NCBI GenBank assembly: GCA_025360015.1
Contig: JANYCZ010000068.1
Coordinates: 62,001-126,000 of the forward strand
Direction of reading: 5' to 3'
Length of the DNA stretch: 64,000 bases
Origin: Verrucomicrobiota bacterium
GTDB taxonomy: Bacteria > Verrucomicrobiota > Verrucomicrobiia > Verrucomicrobiales > Verrucomicrobiaceae
Shown here: in pieces, positions 58,427 to 64,000 of the stretch
Layout of the letters: each line of letters opens with the position of its first letter
How positions within the stretch are numbered: position 1 is the stretch's first letter
The notes under the pieces: generated by a model
Seen by the model: the letters and a program-made list of their open reading frames with translations, nothing else
Databases searched by the model: none
What the model was told of the DNA's origin: nothing
Translations under genes and position numbers: made by a program

Positions 58427-60701
58427 ATATCGCTTCCGTCTCTATCTGTTCGCCTTCGCCATGCTGTGCGGGTTTGGACTGCTTGTGTTCCGGCTGTGGT
58501 CTTTGCAGATTGACCGCCGGGAGGAGTTTGCCAAAATGATCCCCGGGGCAAAAAAGGAGCGCGCGCGTATTCCTGGTCCGCGTGGGGAGATCAAGGACCG
58601 CAACGGCGTCGTGCTCGCCACCAACAAGGCTAGCTTCGAAGTTCGCATCAATCTTGCGGAGGTCGTCACCGAGTACAAACGCCTCGCCAAGCAGAACAAG
58701 ACGGCCATCCCGGAGATCACCTTTGCGATCTCTGAAAAGGGCATCAAACGGATGAAGCCCGAGCTCGACATCTACAAGATTTTTGAAGAAACGATCACTC
58801 GGCGGATGATCGAAATGGGCGTTCACAAGGATTACTCCGTGGAATCCTTGCGGGTACATTTTCGCAGCTTTGGTGGCGCGGTGCCTTGGGTGTATCGTGA
58901 CGATCTGACCTTTCCCGAGTTCAGCCGCATCGCTGAGCACAACCTGGGCCTGCCCGGCGTCACCGTGGCCGAACGTGCCTCACGCGTGTACCCTCTGAAA
59001 TCCGTCGCCTGCCATATCCTCGGCTATGTGCGTCTGCCGGATGACCAGCGTGCCTCTGCCGAAGACCGCAAAGGCTGGGACTACTATGTGCCGGATGATT
59101 TCGGCGGCGCAGGCGTGGAGAAAAGCTTCGACAACTACCTGCGGGGCAAGCCAGGCGTGCGCGTCATGCAGCGTGACCAGCGCGGCAGACCCGTCGGTGA
59201 AGTGGATGAGGAATACGAGGAGCCACGCAAAGGCAACGACGTGTATCTGACGCTGGACGCCCGCATGCAGATCATTGCAGACAAGGCGCTGCGTGATGGC
59301 AAGATCGGCCGCGGTGCCGTAACCGTGATTGATCCGAATTCCGGTGAGGTCCTCGCCATGGTCTCCGTCCCCTCCTTCGATCCCAATCAGTTCATCCCGA
59401 GCATCCAGCAGTCGGACTGGGATGCCCTCCTCGGCAACAACACCATCCCGCTGCTCAACCGCGCGGTGAAAGGGCATGTGCCAGGCTCCACTTTCAAGAT
59501 TCCGATCTCGTTTGCCGGGTGCCTTGCCGGCATTCAGATGAGCCGGTTCAACTGCAGCGGCAGCGTCACTTATGGCAACAAAGCCATGCAGTGCTGGATT
59601 CAGCGCCAGAATGGCGGCTCGCATGGCACCCTCGGCCTCAGTGATGCCATCAAGTTTTCCTGCAACTGCTTCTTCTACCGCTACGGCAATGCGGCTGGCA
59701 TTGGCAACATCACCAAGGTCGGCAAGATCCTCGGCGTGGGCACCCGGACGGGCATCGAGCTCGAAGATGAAGACCCTGGGATTTTGCCCAATCCAGACTG
59801 GTTGCGTGCACATCGTCCTGCCGAGCGCTGGAGTGATGGCTACACCGCCAACACATCCATCGGTCAGGGCATGGTCCTCGCCTCTCCGCTGCAGATGGCC
59901 TCGGTCAGCGCCACAGTCGCCAATGGCGGCAAAGCCTGGAGCCCGCATCTGCTGAAGCGCGTGATGGATCATGATCAGGCGGTGCTTGAAAATCCGCCCA
60001 GCCTCCGCGGCGATCTCTCCGGGAGTGTGAAGCCAGAGGAAATCGAAGTCATTCGCAAAGGGATGTGGAAGGTCGTCAACGATCCTTCAGGCACCGGCAA
60101 AGGCGCGCGCATCACCGGAGTGGAAGTCGCAGGCAAGACCGGCACCGCGCAGAACTGGCGTCTCGACGAGCGTCGCGTCAGGCACGACGACAATCATACC
60201 TGGTTCATCTGTTTCGCCCCTTATCAGAATCCCCGCTTTGCCGTTGCCGTGCTCGTGCAAAATGGCAAATCCGGCGGTGGCTGTGCCGCGCCGGTGGCCC
60301 GCCGTGTGCTCGAACAATGCCTGGCTTTGGACAATCCAAAATTCATCGTCCCCATCGCGGCGTTGGAGCCTGCGGAAGGTCATTTCAATCATATCGCATC
60401 CGTCCAATACGCCGATGTTGCAGTGCCAGAGGCACTCACCGCGGATGAGGATGGTGACACGGGCACGGGTGTGTCCGCGCCAGAACCAGATGATGCTGAC
60501 GCGCCGCGTGTGAGAACGGCGCCCAACATCAAACCAAAGGCCGATTCAGCGGGATCGGCCGGAGCTAGCTCCGGACAGAATGTGCCCAAGGCCGTGCCAG
60601 TGCGCAGGGTCGGTATCTTCAACCGGGGAGGTTCCCAGGAAACCAAACCATCCGATTCCGCTCCAAGCGGCGGCGGATTTTTCCGCAAGCTCTTCCGCTG
60701 A
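58416..60701 (+). CDS. mrdA: Penicillin-binding protein 2 (elongation transpeptidase)
   Basis: A 761-residue class B PBP. One membrane helix at about 8-28 (FAFAMLCGFGLLVFRLWSLQ), a pedestal domain (about 40-260), then the transpeptidase. Catalytic Ser358 is in PGSTFKIP (S-x-x-K, with Lys361), SCNCFFY is the second motif (SxN), and KTGTAQ (574-576 KTG) is the third. The last about 100 residues (from about 655) are an Ala/Pro/Asp/Ser-rich tail absent in E. coli PBP2 (633 residues). It cross-links side-wall peptidoglycan. rodA, the usual partner, is not in the window. Confidence 0.95.
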   Translation: MVVKYRFRLYLFAFAMLCGFGLLVFRLWSLQIDRREEFAKMIPGAKKERARIPGPRGEIKDRNGVVLATNKASFEVRINLAEVVTEYKRLAKQNKTAIPEITFAISEKGIKRMKPELDIYKIFEETITRRMIEMGVHKDYSVESLRVHFRSFGGAVPWVYRDDLTFPEFSRIAEHNLGLPGVTVAERASRVYPLKSVACHILGYVRLPDDQRASAEDRKGWDYYVPDDFGGAGVEKSFDNYLRGKPGVRVMQRDQRGRPVGEVDEEYEEPRKGNDVYLTLDARMQIIADKALRDGKIGRGAVTVIDPNSGEVLAMVSVPSFDPNQFIPSIQQSDWDALLGNNTIPLLNRAVKGHVPGSTFKIPISFAGCLAGIQMSRFNCSGSVTYGNKAMQCWIQRQNGGSHGTLGLSDAIKFSCNCFFYRYGNAAGIGNITKVGKILGVGTRTGIELEDEDPGILPNPDWLRAHRPAERWSDGYTANTSIGQGMVLASPLQMASVSATVANGGKAWSPHLLKRVMDHDQAVLENPPSLRGDLSGSVKPEEIEVIRKGMWKVVNDPSGTGKGARITGVEVAGKTGTAQNWRLDERRVRHDDNHTWFICFAPYQNPRFAVAVLVQNGKSGGGCAAPVARRVLEQCLALDNPKFIVPIAALEPAEGHFNHIASVQYADVAVPEALTADEDGDTGTGVSAPEPDDADAPRVRTAPNIKPKADSAGSAGASSGQNVPKAVPVRRVGIFNRGGSQETKPSDSAPSGGGFFRKLFR

Positions 60702-60735
60702 AGAGCTGCAAATCATTTCAGGGAGACTTTACATC

Positions 60736-62322
60736 ATGGCATTGACCTTCGTTCAAAGAATCAAAGAACTGCTTACTGGTAAGCGCGACATCAAAAGTGG
60801 CGTCCGCCTCGTCATCAACTGCGAGAAACTGGAGAACCGCGTCGCCTTGCTCGACAAAGGCGTCGTCGAAGAATACAACATCGAGCGTGTTGGCACGAAC
60901 AGCCTCATCGGCAGCGTGTTCAAAGGGCGCATCCGCAACATCGAACAGGGCCTCAAAGCCATGTTCATTGACATCGGGTTCGACAAAAACGCCTTCCTGC
61001 ATTTCTGGGACGCCATCCCCGCCGCCTTGGATGCCGGCTTGGAAGAGATCAACCGTGGCGGCAGTAAAAAGAAGAAGCGCATTGAGGCCAAGGACATCCC
61101 CACCCTGTACCCGATCAGTTCTGAAATCATGGTGCAGGTCACCAAGGGACCCGTGGGCAACAAAGGCCCGCGCGTCACCACCAATATCTCCCTCGCCGGC
61201 CGTCTGCTTGTGCTCATGCCGCTCAACGACACCTGCGGCATCTCGCGCAAGATCGAAGATCCAAAGGAGCGCTCCCGCCTGCGCAAGATCATCGAAAAAA
61301 TCAGCCTGCCGGAAGGCATGGGCATCATCCTGCGCACCGAAGCCTCGGGCAAACGCGCGCGCCACATCGTGCGGGATTTAAACATCCTTCTTGATGAGTG
61401 GGACCAGATCGTCGCCAAGCGTGATGGCCAAAACGCCCCCGTTTGCTGCTTCCAGGAGCCTGATCTCGTCGAGCGCACCGTGCGTGACTTCCTCACCGAA
61501 GACATTGACGAAGTCGCCTGCGATGACGCCGCCACCGTCGAGCGCATGCAGCGCATGGCTGCGCACATCTCGGGACGTGCCAAGCGCCGCATCAACCACT
61601 ATCAGGGCCAGGGAGCCATCTTTGAGCACTACGGCATCCAGAAGCAGATCGACAATGCCTTCTACCGCCAAGTGTGGATGCCTTGCGGTGGCTACATTGT
61701 TATCGACCAGACTGAGGCGCTCGTCTCCATCGACGTCAACACGGGCCGCAACAAAGGCCACAAGGATGTCGATAAACTGCTGCTGGAAACCAACCTCGAA
61801 GCCGCCGCCGAAGTCGCGCGCCAGCTCCGCCTGCGCAACATGGGCGGCCTCATCGTGGTGGACTTCATCGACATGAAGCACCGCCGCGATCAGCAGGCGG
61901 TTTACAAGCTCATGCTGGACCACCTCAAGCGTGACAAAGCCAAGACCCAGGTGCTGCAAATCTCCCAGTTTGGCCTCATGGAGATGACGCGCCAGAGGCT
62001 CAATGAAAGCCTCGGCACCACGCTCTATGAGCCCTGCCCGTATTGCAAAGGCCACGGCCAGGTCAAAACGCCGCTCACCATGAGCGTCGAGCTGCAGCGC
62101 CGCCTCATCTCCGTCCTGGGCCGCGCCAAGGACGACCAGAAGAGCATCATCGTCATTGTGCATCCCGAAGTCTTGAACCGCCTCAAGACCGAGGATGGCG
62201 AACTTCTGGTTGATCTCGAACGCAAGTATCAGGCGCGCCTCACCTTCCGCAGTGATCCCGCTTTCCACCGCGAGCAGATGACCCTGGCGAACGCGACTAC
62301 GGGCGAAGAAATCCGCCCCTGA
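60736..62322 (+). CDS. rng: Ribonuclease E/G family protein
   Basis: A 528-residue RNase G-type endonuclease. The ATG at 60736 has AGGGAGA upstream; a longer open frame overlaps mrdA and is a shadow. The S1 RNA-binding domain lies at about 40-130 (GSVFKGRIRNIEQGLKAMFI, IDIGFDKNAFLHF), the RNase H-like and DNase I-like parts follow with LVSIDVNTGRNKGHKDVDKL (metal Asp). The zinc-link is EPCPYCKGHGQV at about 430-440. It processes rRNA and mRNA. E. coli has the same order, mreBCD then rng. The long RNase E C-terminal scaffold is absent. Confidence 0.93.
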   Translation: MALTFVQRIKELLTGKRDIKSGVRLVINCEKLENRVALLDKGVVEEYNIERVGTNSLIGSVFKGRIRNIEQGLKAMFIDIGFDKNAFLHFWDAIPAALDAGLEEINRGGSKKKKRIEAKDIPTLYPISSEIMVQVTKGPVGNKGPRVTTNISLAGRLLVLMPLNDTCGISRKIEDPKERSRLRKIIEKISLPEGMGIILRTEASGKRARHIVRDLNILLDEWDQIVAKRDGQNAPVCCFQEPDLVERTVRDFLTEDIDEVACDDAATVERMQRMAAHISGRAKRRINHYQGQGAIFEHYGIQKQIDNAFYRQVWMPCGGYIVIDQTEALVSIDVNTGRNKGHKDVDKLLLETNLEAAAEVARQLRLRNMGGLIVVDFIDMKHRRDQQAVYKLMLDHLKRDKAKTQVLQISQFGLMEMTRQRLNESLGTTLYEPCPYCKGHGQVKTPLTMSVELQRRLISVLGRAKDDQKSIIVIVHPEVLNRLKTEDGELLVDLERKYQARLTFRSDPAFHREQMTLANATTGEEIRP

Positions 62323-62357
62323 TCGCAGGGCAAGGATCATCCAGATCGAATCTCTCT

Positions 62358-62374
62358 TGCGCTCCAGCAGCGCA
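62358..62374. terminator. Weak hairpin after rng
   Basis: TGCGCT (62358-62363) and AGCGCA (62369-62374) form a 6-base stem with a 5-base loop, 36 bases after the rng stop and 46 bases before the end of the convergent dipeptidase gene. No T run follows. It is a weak candidate for ending both transcripts. Confidence 0.3.
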
Positions 62375-62419
62375 GGGGAAGTTCACAATTTTGCCACTGC
62401 CTTGTCGGCCAGAATCAGC

Positions 62420-63064
62420 CTAGCGTTCGCCCCATCCTCCATCACCACACATGAGTCGAGCGTCAGGCACTTCAGCTGTCTCAAATGGAACGTCGAGCGC
62501 CTCATACCGTTCCCAGTCTGCATCGTCAAAATGCCACCACTCGCTTTCAAACAAAGCGAAGCCATGCTTCGTCATCACTTGCTGTAGCTTTTCCCGGTTC
62601 TTGAAAGCCTCGGGCCGCAACAGGTTGAAATGCGCTCCGGCTTTCTCAGAAAAGTCGTCGTGCGCGGTCGGCATCCGCCGTTCCACACCCTGGGCATCGA
62701 CGAGCGTCGCATCCAGGGCCGCACCCCGGTTATGACGCCCGCCCTTGACGGGGTCGGCCACGAAGCGCGCATCGGGCAGCGTCCGCCACATGGTGCGTTG
62801 GACGGACAGCGGACGGTAGGCGTCCCAGATTTTCAAACCCAGGCCCTGGGATTTCAATTCGGCCTGTACCAAGGCCAGCTTGGCCGCCGTCTTCGGGCGC
62901 AACAGGGCTGGCGCATGCCGGGGATAGAACGCTGTCTTGAAATAATTGTCCGCCGTGGTGTAGCGCAGTTCGATCACGAGGCCATCCGCCTTGCTGCCAA
63001 TTTCGACCAGCGTTTGCGCCTTAAGGCTGGAGACTCCGAGTAAAAAGACGAACAGGATTTTCAT
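62420..63064 (-). CDS. D-alanyl-D-alanine dipeptidase-like protein (VanX/DdpX family, M15D)
   Basis: A 214-residue protein with a signal peptide (MKILFVFLLGVSSLKAQ). Zinc and catalytic residues are in place: Arg84 (DAYRP), His111 and Asp118 (GGRHNRGAALDATL), Glu175 and His178 (ESEWWHFD). These match M15D D,D-dipeptidases, which split D-Ala-D-Ala. The export signal suggests peptidoglycan turnover in the periplasm like DdpX, not cytoplasmic vancomycin resistance. Nothing like vanS/R/H/A is nearby, so it should not be called vanX. It is 38 bases downstream of the TPR gene on the same strand. Confidence 0.92.
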   Translation of the reverse strand: MKILFVFLLGVSSLKAQTLVEIGSKADGLVIELRYTTADNYFKTAFYPRHAPALLRPKTAAKLALVQAELKSQGLGLKIWDAYRPLSVQRTMWRTLPDARFVADPVKGGRHNRGAALDATLVDAQGVERRMPTAHDDFSEKAGAHFNLLRPEAFKNREKLQQVMTKHGFALFESEWWHFDDADWERYEALDVPFETAEVPDARLMCGDGGWGER

Positions 63065-63102
63065 GGCAGAAGAGCTGCGGAAACCGTGTGTCCGCCCTCT
63101 TC

Positions 63103-64000
63103 TTAACGCTGCGACACCTTGCCGCCTTCGAGCAGTTTTTCGAGATTGGGGTCGGGCCGCACGCCCTTCTTGATCGCTTCGCTGTATTCAGCCCGTGCCT
63201 TGTCCCACTGCGGCGGATCCCAGGTGATGTACAGCACTGCCAGATTGAAGTGCGCCTCGCCGTAGGCCGGATCAATGGCCAGGGCCGTCTTGAACTCCCG
63301 TTCCGCGCGTTCGATCAGGTTCAGCTTGGTGGCGATGATGCCGAGGTAATGCCTGCCGCTGGCGTTGTCGGGGCGTTTGGCCAGGCTTTTCTCAAAGTAG
63401 GTCATCGCATCCTTCCAGCGCTCCTGTTTGAAATAGGTCACACCCAGCGCAAAGGCGGCGGGTTCGTTGGTCGGATCGTAGGCCAGCGCCTTTTGCAGGG
63501 ACACTTCGGCATCCGCATGTTTGTTTTCACGCTGGCGCGTGATGCCCAGGCCGATGAGAGCGGTGACGTTCTTGGGCTCGGCACGCAGCGCGTCCTGGTA
63601 GGATTTGGCCGCGCTTTCGAAATCCTTTTTCATGTAGGATTCGTTGGCCTGCCCGATGAGTTTTTCGACAGAGGTCGGTGCAGGCGGGACGGCTTTTTTA
63701 TCACTGTCCGGCGAGGCATTGGCGATGAGCGTGGCCTGCACGCCCTTCGGTCCCAGCAGTTCGCGCACGGCGGGGTCGGAAAAAAGCTTTTCCTCATCCG
63801 GCGTCAGAATCATGCGGGCGTTCTTCATCTCTTCGACCTGTTTGACGAGGTCGTTTGAGGCGCTCTCCATCTTCTGCAGTTCCGCGATCATGAGGTCCTT
63901 GGCGGCCTGCTGGCGGTGCTGCGCGCGTAGCTGGCGCATGATGATGCCGCGCAGCAGTTCGTTTTCCTGGGTGAGCTCAGGAGTGGCGGCCATCTTGTTC
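63103..64000 (-). CDS. Tetratricopeptide repeat protein, 5' end outside window
   Basis: The open frame continues past the last base (AAG, AAC codons before ATG 63993), so the protein is cut at its N-terminus; an internal start at 63993 is possible but the TPELTQENELLRGIIMRQLR start looks internal. The visible 298 residues have a coiled-coil stretch (about 1-65), then five to six TPR units from about residue 110: AANESYMKKDFESAAKSYQD-like, ALIGLGITRQRENKHADAEV, AFALGVTYFKQERWKDAMTY, and GRHYLGIIATKLNLIERAER. TPR domains mediate protein contacts. No enzyme motif is visible. Confidence 0.85.
   Translation of the reverse strand, partial: NKMAATPELTQENELLRGIIMRQLRAQHRQQAAKDLMIAELQKMESASNDLVKQVEEMKNARMILTPDEEKLFSDPAVRELLGPKGVQATLIANASPDSDKKAVPPAPTSVEKLIGQANESYMKKDFESAAKSYQDALRAEPKNVTALIGLGITRQRENKHADAEVSLQKALAYDPTNEPAAFALGVTYFKQERWKDAMTYFEKSLAKRPDNASGRHYLGIIATKLNLIERAEREFKTALAIDPAYGEAHFNLAVLYITWDPPQWDKARAEYSEAIKKGVRPDPNLEKLLEGGKVSQR

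Noticed and set aside
62420-63064. vanX as part of a vancomycin resistance cluster
   Set aside because: No vanA, vanH, vanS or vanR-like gene nearby, and the protein has an export signal.

Overview
The window looks like chromosomal DNA of a member of the Verrucomicrobia, probably Verrucomicrobiaceae (Prosthecobacter/Verrucomicrobium-like). That placement is inferred from gene families, not from a marker search. The support is: DUF1501 and PSCyt/DUF1549/DUF1553 secreted proteins, a DUF1080 glycoside-binding protein, a PEP-CTERM protein with an RRRR tail, a PVC-style M19 dipeptidase, and a divergent FtsZ, all in GC-rich sequence. I found no tRNA, rRNA, CRISPR array, transposase or prophage gene. 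Gene density is high and there is one gene-free stretch over 300 bases (40029-40487).

Layout. 1-5231 (+): a bufferin-type metal-peptide locus. It holds a 5'-truncated MNIO/DUF692 enzyme (bufB), a DUF2063 partner (bufC), a DoxX membrane protein, a DUF255 thioredoxin-like protein, the Cys-rich precursor (BufA2-like), and an ECF sigma factor overlapping a one-TM anti-sigma-like protein. 5321-8722 (+): a large secreted beta-helix/Calx-beta/DUF4394 protein. 8816-12785 (-): a SHOCT protein, a MetE-like zinc methyltransferase, der and pgsA. 12859-13434 (+): aat. 13442-20541 (-): speA, a TIGR02206-like membrane protein, two paralogous LolC/E-type permeases, and an OFA-type MFS transporter with its 39-residue small subunit. 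20686-20865 (+): a small periplasmic YHS-like Cys protein with an upstream dyad and a strong terminator.

20939-26173 (-): two PilT/PilU-type ATPases, an AGE-family epimerase, and a TrhO-RluA fusion of two RNA-modifying enzymes. 26304-33968 (+): a PQQ-like beta-propeller protein, a membrane protein, an MFS transporter, three overlapping tandem UGT-like glycosyltransferases, and a small secreted protein. 33958-41366 holds a DUF2071 protein, a lipocalin lipoprotein, a DUF1501 Tat protein, a PEP-CTERM protein, a phosphoesterase with a Pho-box-like repeat far upstream, and a CusF-SCO copper protein. A multicopper oxidase (41464-43125, +) is divergent from the SCO gene.

43188-54486 (-): a PSCyt1/DUF1549/DUF1553 cytochrome-type protein, the M19 protein, the division genes ftsQ-ftsA-ftsZ, a DUF1080 protein and hisS. 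54546-62322 (+): recF, then the rod-shape operon mreB-mreC-mreD-mrdA followed by rng. 62420-64000 (-): a VanX/DdpX-like D,D-dipeptidase and a TPR protein cut by the window end.

Two themes stand out. One is copper or soft-metal handling: the bufferin locus, the SCO/MCO pair and the YHS-like peptide. The other is core envelope growth: ftsQAZ, mreBCD-mrdA, Lol-type permeases and pgsA. Starts were moved inward from the longest open frame where a signal peptide, family N-terminus or 4-bp stop/start overlap argued for it.
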